From Rubrobacter xylanophilus (GTDB lineage: Bacteria > Actinomycetota > Rubrobacteria > Rubrobacterales > Rubrobacteraceae), in assembly GCF_007164525.1 (NCBI RefSeq), contig NZ_AP019791.1, positions 2,033,501-2,097,500 of the forward strand: a stretch of 64,000 nucleotides of DNA, in the 5' to 3' direction. Both the position numbers and the translations under genes were made by a program. Under the pieces are notes generated by a model. It saw nothing but the letters and a program-made list of their open reading frames with translations, was not told where the DNA came from and searched no databases. Shown here piece by piece: positions 45,644-53,918 of this stretch (position 1 is the first letter of the stretch; each line of letters starts with the position of its first letter).

Positions 45644-46954
45644 CTAGCCGCCCTGGTCCACGATGTTCTGCAGCTCCTCCTGCAGGGTGCCTATGGCCTC
45701 CTCCGGAGAGACCTCGCCCTTGAGCGAGGCGTTGAACTGCTCGGCCATCTTCAAAGACATGTCCGAGTAGTACGGCGAGACCGGGCGCGGGCGGGTGTTC
45801 TTGATCGCCTCCCTGCCGAGCGCTATGACCGGGACCCTGTCCAAAATCTCCCGGTCCTCGTAGAGCTCTTCGAGCGTGGGCAGATACCCTCCCTCCAGCG
45901 CCCGCTGCCTCTGCTGCTCGGGGGCGGCCAGGTACTCGATGAGGGTCCAGGCGGCGTCCGCCTCGTCCTCCGAGGCGGCGTTGATGAACAGGTTCCATCC
46001 GCCGAGGCTGCTGGTGGACCGCCGCCCCTCCCGGTCCACCGGCAGCGGGGCCACGTCCACCTGCTCCGGCCTCACCGGAAACTGCCCGAAGAGCCCGAAG
46101 ACGTACGGCCAGTTGCGCATGAAGACGGCATCGCCGTTGAGAAAGGCGGTGTGCGACTCCATCTCCGCGTAGTTGACCACCGCCTCAGGAGCCACCCCCT
46201 CCTCTATCATGCTCCGCTCGGTCTTTAGCCCCGCCACCGACTCGGGGCTGTCTATGACGACCCTGGTGGAATCCTGCGGGTCGAGCACCTCCCCCCCATG
46301 CGTCCAGATGTACTCCAGCCCGTCCACGACCCCGCCCTCGTAGTCCGCTCCCTGGAAGACGAAACCAAACTTGACCCCCGAATCCTGCTTGATGCGCAGC
46401 GCCATCTCCTTGAGCTCCTCCCAGGTTTTCGGGGGCTCGGAGAAGCCGCTCTCTTCCAGGAGGTCTTTGCGGTAGTAGAGCATGCCGGCGTCGGTGAACC
46501 ACGGCACCCCGTAGATCTTGCCCTCGTAGGTGTTGGCCTCGATGGGACCTTCGAGGAACTTATCTCTCTCGGACTCGGGGAAGCGCTCTGAGAGGTCGGC
46601 TATCCAGCCGTTCGCCGCGAACTGCGCCGGCCAGATGACATCGCCGCTTATGGCGTCGATGTCCCCCCCGCCGGCCTGGAACTGGGTTCTGAGGCGGTCG
46701 AAGTACTGCTCGGTCTGGGCGGGCATCTCGCGCCACTCCACCCGGATCTCACCTTCGTGCCGCCGGTTGAAGGCGTCTATCTGTTTCCGGAGGACGCCGG
46801 ACTGCTCGGGGCCGTGGGAGAAGACCAGCTCCACCGGCCCTCCCTGCTGTCCGCCCCCGCCGCAGGCCGCGACCCCCAGCAGCACCGCCCCGGCCATCCC
46901 GGCACCGCCGAGCCTCAGGAACTCACCACGGCTGAAAAGCGCTCTCTGGCGCAA
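45644..46954 (-). CDS. ABC transporter extracellular sugar-binding lipoprotein (family 1), orphan
   Basis: A 436-residue binding protein with a Tat-like motif (SRGEFLRLGGAG) and lipobox ending at the Cys of GVAAC. The mature protein has the cluster-1 sugar-binding features: FSHGPEQSGVLRKQIDAFNRRHEG, DIDAISGDVIWPAQFAANGWIADLS, YGVPWFTDAGMLYYRKDLLEESG, and LGGWNLFINAASEDEADAAW. It would deliver a sugar or oligosaccharide (trehalose/maltose type) to an ABC permease, but no permease or ATPase gene is nearby. Divergent from the cobalamin adenosyltransferase gene. Confidence 0.9.
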   Translation of the reverse strand: MRQRALFSRGEFLRLGGAGMAGAVLLGVAACGGGGQQGGPVELVFSHGPEQSGVLRKQIDAFNRRHEGEIRVEWREMPAQTEQYFDRLRTQFQAGGGDIDAISGDVIWPAQFAANGWIADLSERFPESERDKFLEGPIEANTYEGKIYGVPWFTDAGMLYYRKDLLEESGFSEPPKTWEELKEMALRIKQDSGVKFGFVFQGADYEGGVVDGLEYIWTHGGEVLDPQDSTRVVIDSPESVAGLKTERSMIEEGVAPEAVVNYAEMESHTAFLNGDAVFMRNWPYVFGLFGQFPVRPEQVDVAPLPVDREGRRSTSSLGGWNLFINAASEDEADAAWTLIEYLAAPEQQRQRALEGGYLPTLEELYEDREILDRVPVIALGREAIKNTRPRPVSPYYSDMSLKMAEQFNASLKGEVSPEEAIGTLQEELQNIVDQGG

Positions 46955-47100
46955 GGCTTCCTCCCTCCTCCCTCCGCCGCAACACGTCCCCCGGCAGGCA
47001 TGTTACAGGCACACTGTCGCCCGCGCCACGCGGCTTGCGCGGCCCGTCCGGCGGGGTTAAGTTTTGACCGCCCGGACCGCCCAGAGAGAGGAGAGCAGCG

Positions 47101-47628
47101 ATGGCAGAGAGCAACCCCCCGGTCTCCACCCGCCGCGGCGACGACGGCACGACCACCCTGCTCGGCTCGGGAAGGCTGCGCAAGGACGACCCACGGATCG
47201 CGGTGCTGGGGGAGGTGGACGAGGCGAGCTCCTTTCTGGGGCTCGCACGCGCTGAGGCCGGCGATAGCAAGATGGGCGAGCTCCTCATCGAGGTGCAGCG
47301 GCTCCTCTACAGGATCATGGGGGACGTAGCGATGCCGAAGGAACCCAACGTAGTCGGGGAGGAGGACCTGCGGCGGGTGGAGGGGCTGCTCGAGGAGTGG
47401 CGTTCCCGGACGGAGCTTCCCAGAGAATTCGTTGTCCCCGGGGAGAGCCGGCTCGGCGCCCTGCTGGACGTCGCCCGCTCGGTGGTGCGCCGCGCCGAGC
47501 GGGCCCTCGTCGCCGCGGGCTACGTCGAGGCTCACCCGGCGGCCATCCAGATCATGAACCGCCTCTCAGACCTCCTCTACATTCTCGCCAGGAACGCCGA
47601 CGGCAGAGAGACCTTCTCCAGAGGCTGA
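47101..47628 (+). CDS. Cob(I)yrinic acid a,c-diamide / cob(I)alamin adenosyltransferase, PduO type
   Basis: A 175-residue ATP:corrinoid adenosyltransferase. Active-site motifs: TRRGDDGTTTLLGSGRLRKDDPR (ATP-binding N-terminal loop), VLGEVDEASSFLGLARA, RSVVRRAERALVAA and MNRLSDLLYILARN. It makes adenosylcobalamin for B12-dependent mutases and other enzymes. GAGAGAGGAGAGCAGCG precedes the ATG. No cobalamin riboswitch-like sequence was recognised in the 146-nt upstream gap. Confidence 0.93.
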   Translation: MAESNPPVSTRRGDDGTTTLLGSGRLRKDDPRIAVLGEVDEASSFLGLARAEAGDSKMGELLIEVQRLLYRIMGDVAMPKEPNVVGEEDLRRVEGLLEEWRSRTELPREFVVPGESRLGALLDVARSVVRRAERALVAAGYVEAHPAAIQIMNRLSDLLYILARNADGRETFSRG

Positions 47629-47638
47629 AGCCGCGCCC

Positions 47639-48991
47639 TTGCGACGACTCCTGCCCCATCTGGTGGCGGCCCTGCTCCTGAGCTGCGCTCCGACCAGCGA
47701 GAACGCGCCCCCGGAACCCGGGTCCCGTCCCGAGACCATGCCGGAGCAGACGAGCGCACCGGCGGTCCCCGAGACGACGGTGCGCGCAGGAGCCTCACCC
47801 GCCTACGGATACACACACGGAGAGCCGTCGGGCAATCGCGTGGTCGAGGGAGTGGGAGACCTTCCGGGCTCAGAACCGTTGGACGTGAGGCTCGAAGGAG
47901 AACCTCTGTGGATCGTTGGAGCCCCTTTCGGAGAAGACACAGCGTGGGTCGTGGTCCTCGCCGATGGCAGGGTGCGCGGTCTCAGGATCGAAGGAGAGAG
48001 CGGGGAGATAGAGCGGCTGTCCGTCGAGCCCGGCAGGATCATCCCGGGCGCGCCGCCGGCACTCGAAGCTACCGGGGACGGTCTCAGGCTCTTGAGTACG
48101 CCCGGCAGCTCGTCGCTCACCCACCCGATCCCTGCCGCGAGCGGTCTGCTTGGCGTCTCGGAGAACGGACGACTCTTCGCCGAACCGGGCGAAGCACCGC
48201 CGGTGCGCCCGCTGCCCGACGCTCGGCTCGTAGAGAGTCAGAGCGGCAGGATCGCCGTGTTCTCCGGACCGACGAGGCGCTACAAACACGGCGTCCTCGG
48301 CGACGGCCTCGAAGCCAAGAGCATAACCGTGCTGAAGCCCGGACGAGAGGGATACGAGATCGCAGACAGAGTGCGGCCGGAGTCCGGCGGTGTCTTCGAG
48401 GGGATAGCACCGCTGTGGTTCGTATCGGGCGGCGAGGAACTGCTCGCGGTGACCGAGAGCGCCGCAGGGGTCGGCAGCCGGGTGGCGGTCTATGAGCCCG
48501 GCGGAGCGCTCTTCGCGGCCGGACCGTTCATAGGCGAAGCGATGAAGTGGAGACACGTACTCGCCGCAGGCCCGTTCGCACCGGGAGGCGAGATGGAGAT
48601 CGCTGCAGTCAGGACGCCGCACCTAAGCCCGATCGTCGAGTTCTACCGGCTCGATCGGGCGGCCGGGAGGCTGAAGGTCTCCGCCACCCTGGCTGGCTAC
48701 ACCTCACACCGCATAGGCGCCCGCAACCTCGACACCGCCCTCGCCGGAGACTTCGATGGTCAGAGCGGGTGGGAGCTTCTGCTGCCGGACACCTCCTATA
48801 CCCGGCTCGGGGCCATCCGGCGCGCGCAGAACGGCGCCGGAATGGCGTGGACCCTCACGCTCGGAGGCGAACTCTCCACCAACCTCGCCTCCGTCACGGA
48901 CGCACGCGGCAGGCTCTACGTCGCCGCCGGGCGGGAGGATGGAGTGTTGAGGATCTGGGGCCGGGAGGGTGAAGCGAGAGATTCCAAGTAA
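47639..48991 (+). CDS. Putative lipoprotein with repeat-propeller-like ectodomain, unknown function
   Basis: Not assigned to a known family. The 450-residue protein starts at TTG 47639, 10 nt after the adenosyltransferase gene. It has a short signal (RRLLPHLVAALLLSC) ending in a lipobox cysteine, a Pro/Thr-rich linker to about residue 50, then a beta-rich region with repeated short strands (for example WIVGAPFGEDTAWVVVLADGRV and ALAGDFDGQSGWELLLPDTS). The GDFDGQSGWELL segment resembles FG-GAP/VCBS repeats of beta-propellers. Codon choice (more AGA, GGA and CGA) looks different from its neighbours, which may mean acquisition. Confidence 0.7.
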   Translation: MRRLLPHLVAALLLSCAPTSENAPPEPGSRPETMPEQTSAPAVPETTVRAGASPAYGYTHGEPSGNRVVEGVGDLPGSEPLDVRLEGEPLWIVGAPFGEDTAWVVVLADGRVRGLRIEGESGEIERLSVEPGRIIPGAPPALEATGDGLRLLSTPGSSSLTHPIPAASGLLGVSENGRLFAEPGEAPPVRPLPDARLVESQSGRIAVFSGPTRRYKHGVLGDGLEAKSITVLKPGREGYEIADRVRPESGGVFEGIAPLWFVSGGEELLAVTESAAGVGSRVAVYEPGGALFAAGPFIGEAMKWRHVLAAGPFAPGGEMEIAAVRTPHLSPIVEFYRLDRAAGRLKVSATLAGYTSHRIGARNLDTALAGDFDGQSGWELLLPDTSYTRLGAIRRAQNGAGMAWTLTLGGELSTNLASVTDARGRLYVAAGREDGVLRIWGREGEARDSK

Positions 48992-49030
48992 GATGATAGG
49001 TGTGGATCACCGGAGCGAGGAGGTCATCAG

Positions 49031-49996
49031 GTGGCGGTAGAGTTCGGAGTGTTTGTCCCACAGGGGTGGAGGATGGACCTCACGGAGATAGAGGACCCCG
49101 CCGAGCAGTACGAGGCGATGACGCGGGTGGCCCGGCGGGCCGACGAGCTCTCCGGCTACGACTCCATATGGGTCTACGACCACTTCCACACCGTCCCGGA
49201 GCCGACCAGGAACACCACCTTCGAGTGCTGGACGATAACCGCCGGGCTGGCGCGCGACACCCGGCGGGTGAAGGTGGGGCAGATGGTGACCTGCAACGGC
49301 TACCGCAACCCGGCGCTGCTGGCCAAGATGGCCTCGACGGTGGACGTGATGAGCCACGGGCGGCTCCTGTTCGGGCTCGGGGCGGGCTGGTACGAACACG
49401 AGTGGCGGGCCTACGGCTACGGCTTCCCCGACGTCCCGGTGAGGATGCGGATGTTCCGGGAGGCCTGCGAGATAGTGCACCGGATGTGGACCGAGGACGA
49501 CGTGGTCTTCGAGGGAGAACACTACCGCATAGACCGGCCCATCAACGAGCCCAAGGGCCTGCAGAAGCCGCACCCGCCGTTCTGGATCGGCGGCGGCGGC
49601 GAGCGGGTGACGTTGCGGCTCGTCGCCCGGTGGGGCGACGCCTGCAACGTCTTCGGCGACCCGGACACCCTGCGGCACAAGTTCGAGGTGCTCAGGCGCC
49701 ACTGCGAGGAGGTGGGCAGGGATTACGATGAGATCACCCGCTCCACCTCCGTGAACGTGCACCTCCTGGAGGAGGGCGAGGACCCGGAGAAGGCCACCCG
49801 GCAGGCCCGCGGCCGGCGCAGCTACGAGGAGTACGCCGAACAGTTCAGGATCGGGACCCCGAAGCAGATCGCCGCGCTGCTCGAGGAGCGGGCGGAGGCC
49901 GGGGTGGAGTACTTCATCGTGTACCTCCCTCGGGTGGCCTACGACCACACCCAGCTCGAGCGCTTCGCGGAGGAGGTGATCCCGGCGCTCTCCTGA
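49031..49996 (+). CDS. LLM class F420-dependent oxidoreductase
   Basis: A 321-residue luciferase-like enzyme starting at GTG 49031 (GAGGAGGTCATCAG RBS). Features are EFGVFVPQGWRMDL, YDSIWVYDHFHTVPEP, LLFGLGAGWYEHEWRAYGYGFP and GGGGERVTLRLVARWGDACNVFGDP. This resembles the F420-type subfamily common in actinobacteria. It sits at the left edge of the aromatic gene region, convergent with the NTF2-like gene. Substrate unknown. Confidence 0.88.
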   Translation: MAVEFGVFVPQGWRMDLTEIEDPAEQYEAMTRVARRADELSGYDSIWVYDHFHTVPEPTRNTTFECWTITAGLARDTRRVKVGQMVTCNGYRNPALLAKMASTVDVMSHGRLLFGLGAGWYEHEWRAYGYGFPDVPVRMRMFREACEIVHRMWTEDDVVFEGEHYRIDRPINEPKGLQKPHPPFWIGGGGERVTLRLVARWGDACNVFGDPDTLRHKFEVLRRHCEEVGRDYDEITRSTSVNVHLLEEGEDPEKATRQARGRRSYEEYAEQFRIGTPKQIAALLEERAEAGVEYFIVYLPRVAYDHTQLERFAEEVIPALS

Positions 49997-50014
49997 GAGC
50001 GCCGGGGAGATCCC

Positions 50015-50593
50015 CTACCCCCTCTCCAGACGCTCCAGAAGCTCCCGGTGGATCTCCGCAGCCCTCTCGGGGGTGACGACCTCGCTCTCCTCCACCCGGG
50101 TCACGGTCGCGCTGGTCTCGTCCACGTACAGATGCTCCCCGATGAGCCTCGCCCGCTCGTCGTAGGGCCAGACGAAGGCCTGCCGGCTCTTGAAGTGGTA
50201 GTGCGCCTCCTTGTCGTCGACCCGAATGCCGAACTCCTCCAGGATACTTCCGGTGGTGAGGAAGTTGAAGGTCAGCTCGTCGCACAGTCCCCAGTCGGCG
50301 ACCGCGATCCTGTCCTCCGAGTTCCACATGACGTACCGACCGGCGCTCCGGTAGAAGTCCAGCACGCCCTGCTTGCCCCGGATGACCACCGGCTCACCCC
50401 AGTTGATCCGGTAGACCGGCTCCTCGACCATCATGTCCGGGGCGACTATCCTCTCGTACTGCCCCGACCCCTCGAGATGCACGTGGAGCCGGTAGTTCTC
50501 GAGTATAGCCCTGTGGTGCGGATTCTCGGTCACCTCCAGCAGCTCGGCAACCGGCTCCATGCACCGGTAGATCTCCTCCTCGAACCTGTTCAC
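50015..50593 (-). CDS. NTF2-like (SnoaL/ring-hydroxylating beta-subunit fold) protein
   Basis: A 192-residue protein, GTG start at 50593 with AGGAGG 10 nt upstream. The pattern of long helices followed by a curved beta sheet (GEPVVIRGKQGVLDFYRS, RIAVADWGLCDELTFNFLT, YHFKSRQAFVWPYDERARLIGEHLYVDE) fits the NTF2 fold. It lies 32 nt after the LigM-like demethylase gene and is probably cotranscribed. It could be an enzyme acting on the demethylated product or a helper. In-frame sequence upstream that overlaps the demethylase gene was not included. Confidence 0.75.
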   Translation of the reverse strand: MNRFEEEIYRCMEPVAELLEVTENPHHRAILENYRLHVHLEGSGQYERIVAPDMMVEEPVYRINWGEPVVIRGKQGVLDFYRSAGRYVMWNSEDRIAVADWGLCDELTFNFLTTGSILEEFGIRVDDKEAHYHFKSRQAFVWPYDERARLIGEHLYVDETSATVTRVEESEVVTPERAAEIHRELLERLERG

Positions 50594-50625
50594 GCCGTAA
50601 AACCTCCTCTCTGAGACGAGCTTTC

Positions 50626-51990
50626 CTAAGAACTCCGGTAGGCGGTGCGGGCGAACTCCACCAGCGGAGCGGGCTGCACGGTGGCCTTTATCTCCACCTG
50701 CCGGTGCTCCTCCACCGTGGGCTTGGAGCTGTTGGGCTCCTCGCCCCACAAGAGCACCACCTCGCTGCCGGGCTCGGCGACCTCCTCGTCCACCACCGCC
50801 AAGGACAGCATCGACCGCTCGTTGTGGCTGTAGCCGCAGTCGGTTGAGACCCCGACGGTCCTCCCGTCTTTTACGACCCGGTCGTAGTGGAAGAGGGCAT
50901 ACCTGGCTTTGGGAAGGTTGATGTACTTGGCGGGGAGCCCCTCCCGCTCGAAGAGCGAGGCGAAGACCTCCTTTACGTCCTCCCCCTCCCACACCAGCGT
51001 CACCTTCCTGCGGTGCGGCCCCTCGGCCATCTCCTCCAGCGCCTCCCGACCCACGAAGTCGTGGTCGAACTTCACGAAGCGCCCGTAGCCGAGCTCGTAG
51101 GGGGTGAGGTAGTAGTCCTCTATCCTCTCCGAGTAGAAGCTCCCGCCGAGGGAACCGGCCCTCCGCGCCGGGAGCCACTCCCTGTAGGGCTTCATCTGCT
51201 CCCCGGTGTAGATGGCGGGACAGGGAGCAGGGACCCAGGCGGACTCCAGGTTCGCTGCAGAGTACGCGAGTGAGCCGGCCCGCCGAAGCCCGAACTTCTC
51301 CCCAGCCCGCACCAGCACCTCCAGCACCCTCTCACCCTCCTCCCACGGACCGGAGAGCTCGAAGCCGGGTTGGCCGGCCATCCCGTGCCTGAGCGCCCGC
51401 ACCCTACACCCGGAGATGGTGACCTCGGCAACGCCGAAGAAGCGCACCTCGGGTAGCTCGCCCCCGACCGCCTCCCGCAGGACCTCGGGCGCGAGCGGCC
51501 CCTGCACCTCGTACCGGTAGACCCTCGGCGGCCCCTGCCGCAGGAGCGAGTTCTCGTCCCGCTCCACCTCTACGTCGTAGTCCCCCCTCTCGGCGTGGTA
51601 CTGCACCCAGTCGAGGGCCATGGGATGCCCGACGAGGTCGAAGCTCCCCTCCCCGAGACAGTAGAGGATGGCATCACCGATGACGTAGCCGTCGGGGTTG
51701 CAGGCCACAAACTGCTTGGCCTTGTCGGGAGCGAAGCCCTCGAAGCTGTTGACCCCCAAAGAAGAGAGCAGCTCCACCGCATCGGGCCCCTCCACGTAGA
51801 GGTCGGTCATGTGGTGGGACTGGTCCAGCAGCGCACAGCCCTCCCGCCACGCCCGCTGCTCGTCCCGCCAGTTGCTGAACTCCGGCGTAACCGGAAACGT
51901 GTACGGCGCCGCCGGCGCCTCGCGTAACAGCGCCACCGGACTCCCCGCCCGCAAGATCGCCCCCTCGAGACTCTCCCACCCCTCACTCAT
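50626..51990 (-). CDS. Tetrahydrofolate-dependent aryl O-demethylase, LigM/DesA-like (GcvT family)
   Basis: A 454-residue protein of the GcvT (aminomethyltransferase) fold. It matches LigM/DesA rather than GcvT at its start: LEGAILRAGSPVALLRE then TFPVTPEFSNWRDEQRAWREGCALLDQSHHM. Length fits LigM (about 470). The family transfers the methyl of vanillate, 3-O-methylgallate or syringate to tetrahydrofolate. A GGGAGGAGG RBS precedes ATG 51990. It has its own promoter with an operator on the -35 box, just beyond the end of the GntR gene. Aromatic-ring genes downstream of this locus support the O-demethylase reading. Confidence 0.85.
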   Translation of the reverse strand: MSEGWESLEGAILRAGSPVALLREAPAAPYTFPVTPEFSNWRDEQRAWREGCALLDQSHHMTDLYVEGPDAVELLSSLGVNSFEGFAPDKAKQFVACNPDGYVIGDAILYCLGEGSFDLVGHPMALDWVQYHAERGDYDVEVERDENSLLRQGPPRVYRYEVQGPLAPEVLREAVGGELPEVRFFGVAEVTISGCRVRALRHGMAGQPGFELSGPWEEGERVLEVLVRAGEKFGLRRAGSLAYSAANLESAWVPAPCPAIYTGEQMKPYREWLPARRAGSLGGSFYSERIEDYYLTPYELGYGRFVKFDHDFVGREALEEMAEGPHRRKVTLVWEGEDVKEVFASLFEREGLPAKYINLPKARYALFHYDRVVKDGRTVGVSTDCGYSHNERSMLSLAVVDEEVAEPGSEVVLLWGEEPNSSKPTVEEHRQVEIKATVQPAPLVEFARTAYRSS

Positions 51991-52029
51991 CCTGCAACCT
52001 CCTCCCATCCTCGTAAAGCTCCAGGGAAG

Positions 52030-52063
52030 ATTCTAGAGTACTTTCTACAAAATTGTCAACAAT
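52030..52063 (-). promoter_or_regulatory. Promoter and overlapping operator of the LigM-like gene
   Basis: On the minus strand TTGACA (52054-52059) and TAGAAT (52030-52035) are 18 nt apart. The near-palindrome ATTGTCAACAAT (52052-52063) covers the -35 box and the end of the GntR gene. This is the motif seen at other catabolic promoters, placed so that binding would block RNA polymerase. Confidence 0.6.
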
Positions 52064-52793
52064 ATTGACGACTGCAAATGCAACGTGGTGTCCTGGGGGT
52101 TCTAGGGGGTAGCTGGGCGGCGGCCTGTCTGAGGGCTTCGGTGACCCCGGAGAGGTGTTTACGCATGGCTTTTTCGGCCCTGTCGGGGTCGCCGGATTCG
52201 ACGGCCTCGAAGATGGCGCGGTGTTCGGCGAGCGAGCTGGCCGGGCGGCCGGGGGTGAGGATGGTGCGGTACTGGAACCTTATGAGCTGGGAGTTGAGCA
52301 TCTTCAGCAGGCGGGAGATGGTGGCGTGGTCTGAGATCTCGATGAGGCGGCGGTGGAACTGGCCGTTCACTTCGGAGGCGCCCAGCAGATCCCCCTCCCT
52401 CACCCGGCTCTCCATGCGCGAGAGGAGATCCCGGAGCTCGGCGAGATCCTCCTGGGTGCGGTTCAGGGCGGCGTGCCGCACGGCGACGCATTCCAGCGCC
52501 ATCCTGGCCTCCAGGATCTCCACCGCCTCCTCCTCGGAGACCAGCCGCACCCGGGCCCCCCGGTTCGGCTCGCGCTTCACCAGCCCCTCCTGCTCCAGCC
52601 GGATGAGCGCGTTCCGCACCGCGGCCCGGCTCACCCCGAGCTCGCGGGCGATGTCCAGCTCGATCAACCGCTCGTTCGGCTGCAGCCTCCCGCCGGTTAT
52701 GTCGCAGTAGAGCTTCTCGTACGCTACGTCGGACAAAGAACCCGCCCGTTTCTCTTCTCGCCTCATCCGCCGCATTTTACCGGGCTTCGTCAT
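52056..52793 (-). CDS. GntR family transcriptional regulator (FadR/FCD subfamily)
   Basis: 245 residues from ATG 52793, with GGGGAGG 5-6 nt upstream. The winged helix (YEKLYCDITGGRLQPNERLIE, SRAAVRNALIRLEQEGLVKRE) is followed by an FCD domain (VNGQFHRRLIEISDHATI, LAEHRAIFEAVESGD) with the metal-binding histidines. Operator-like sites lie both upstream (52872-52906) and at its 3' end (52052-52063), suggesting autoregulation and control of the O-demethylase gene. The effector may be an aromatic acid such as vanillate, as for VanR proteins. Confidence 0.9.
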   Translation of the reverse strand: MTKPGKMRRMRREEKRAGSLSDVAYEKLYCDITGGRLQPNERLIELDIARELGVSRAAVRNALIRLEQEGLVKREPNRGARVRLVSEEEAVEILEARMALECVAVRHAALNRTQEDLAELRDLLSRMESRVREGDLLGASEVNGQFHRRLIEISDHATISRLLKMLNSQLIRFQYRTILTPGRPASSLAEHRAIFEAVESGDPDRAEKAMRKHLSGVTEALRQAAAQLPPRTPRTPRCICSRQYC

Positions 52794-52871
52794 AAAAGAC
52801 CTCCCCACCACGCAACGCCCCCGCAACCAAGTGTCCTCCCAGACACCCCTCCAGTCACTTACGTTACCACA

Positions 52872-52906
52872 ATTGTCTACATTTTTGTAATCTAAATACC
52901 GTATAC
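52872..52906. promoter_or_regulatory. Operator-like sites upstream of the GntR gene
   Basis: ATTGTCTACAT (52872-52882) and GTATAC (52901-52906) lie in an AT-rich stretch between the GntR gene and the quinone oxidoreductase gene. Both share the GTNNAC core. No convincing -35/-10 pair was found with them. Confidence 0.45.
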
Positions 52907-52919
52907 GAGCTCCGGGGGT

Positions 52920-53918
52920 TCAATCCACGACGAGGAGCACCCGTCCTGCGGCCTCTCCCCTCTCGACCCGGGCGTAGGCCTCTCCGGCCTGCTCCAGCGG
53001 GTAGCGCCCGGCGACGGCCGGGGGCTGCAGGTACCCCTCTTCGAAGCCGGGGAGGAGGGAGCGGAGGACGGCGCCGCTTTCCGCGGCGTCGAGCCGGGAG
53101 GTCATGAGGCCGAGCAGGCGCAGCTCCTTGCGGTAGAAGTCGAAGAGGTCGAAGGAGACGCGCCGCTGTCCGACCGTGGTGAGGACGACCATGCGGCCCT
53201 GCGGGGCGAGGCTCGAGAGGCAGGGCTCGAAGAGCGGGCCGCCGACGGCGTCGAGGACGAGGTCCACGCCCCTCCCCTCCGTTGCGGTCATGACGGCTTC
53301 GGGTATCTCCTCGCGGGAGGTGTCGACGACGACGCCGGCGCCGGCCTCCCGCGCCCTCTCGACCTCCGACGCGTCCTTCACGGCCCCGATGACGAGCGAG
53401 GCCCCTTTCCAGCGTGAGATCCCGGCCGCAGCGCTTCCGACGCCGCCCGCCGCGCCGGTGACGAGCACCGCCTCCCCGGCGGAGAGTTCGCCGAGCTCGA
53501 GGACGCCCATGGCGGCGGCGAGGCAGGCGAGTCCGAAGGCCGCGGCCCCCTCGAGGGAGAGCCCCTCCGGCAGGGGCACCGCGGCCTCCAGGGGGAGGGC
53601 CACGTACTCCGCGTGGGTGCCGTCGCGGGTGAAGCCCAGCTCCCCCCCGCCGGTGCCCCAGACCTCGGAGCCGAGGAGCTCCTCCGGACCCTCGACCACG
53701 ATCCCGGCGAAGTCCCGGCCCGGGATGCGGGGCAGGGTGGTCGTGGGGAAGGAGCCGCGTGCGTTCAGCGCGTCGCTGCGGTTCACGGCGGCGGCCCGCA
53801 CCTCCACCAGCACCTCGCCCTCCCGGGCCTTGGGCCGGGGCACCTCCGCCGGACGGAGCTCCGAGGGCTCCCCGAAGCGCTCTATCCGGATGGCGCGCAT
53901 GCGGCGGAGATCAGACAC
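52920..53918 (-). CDS. NADPH:quinone oxidoreductase (zinc-independent MDR family)
   Basis: A 332-residue MDR protein: RAAAVNRSDALNARG (substrate domain), IPGRDFAGIVVEGP, and the NADPH motif VLVTGAAGGVGSAAAGIS, followed by GRGVDLVLDAVGGPLFEPCL. No zinc-binding cysteines are seen, typical of quinone reductases. It overlaps the end of the amidohydrolase gene by 8 nt (an ATG at 53900 would remove the overlap). In this region it may reduce quinones or enones formed from aromatics. Confidence 0.9.
   Translation of the reverse strand: MSDLRRMRAIRIERFGEPSELRPAEVPRPKAREGEVLVEVRAAAVNRSDALNARGSFPTTTLPRIPGRDFAGIVVEGPEELLGSEVWGTGGGELGFTRDGTHAEYVALPLEAAVPLPEGLSLEGAAAFGLACLAAAMGVLELGELSAGEAVLVTGAAGGVGSAAAGISRWKGASLVIGAVKDASEVERAREAGAGVVVDTSREEIPEAVMTATEGRGVDLVLDAVGGPLFEPCLSSLAPQGRMVVLTTVGQRRVSFDLFDFYRKELRLLGLMTSRLDAAESGAVLRSLLPGFEEGYLQPPAVAGRYPLEQAGEAYARVERGEAAGRVLLVVD

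Noticed and set aside
46955-47100. Possible cobalamin riboswitch before the adenosyltransferase gene
   Set aside because: No B12-box-like sequence (such as GCCACTG) was seen and the gap is only 146 nt.
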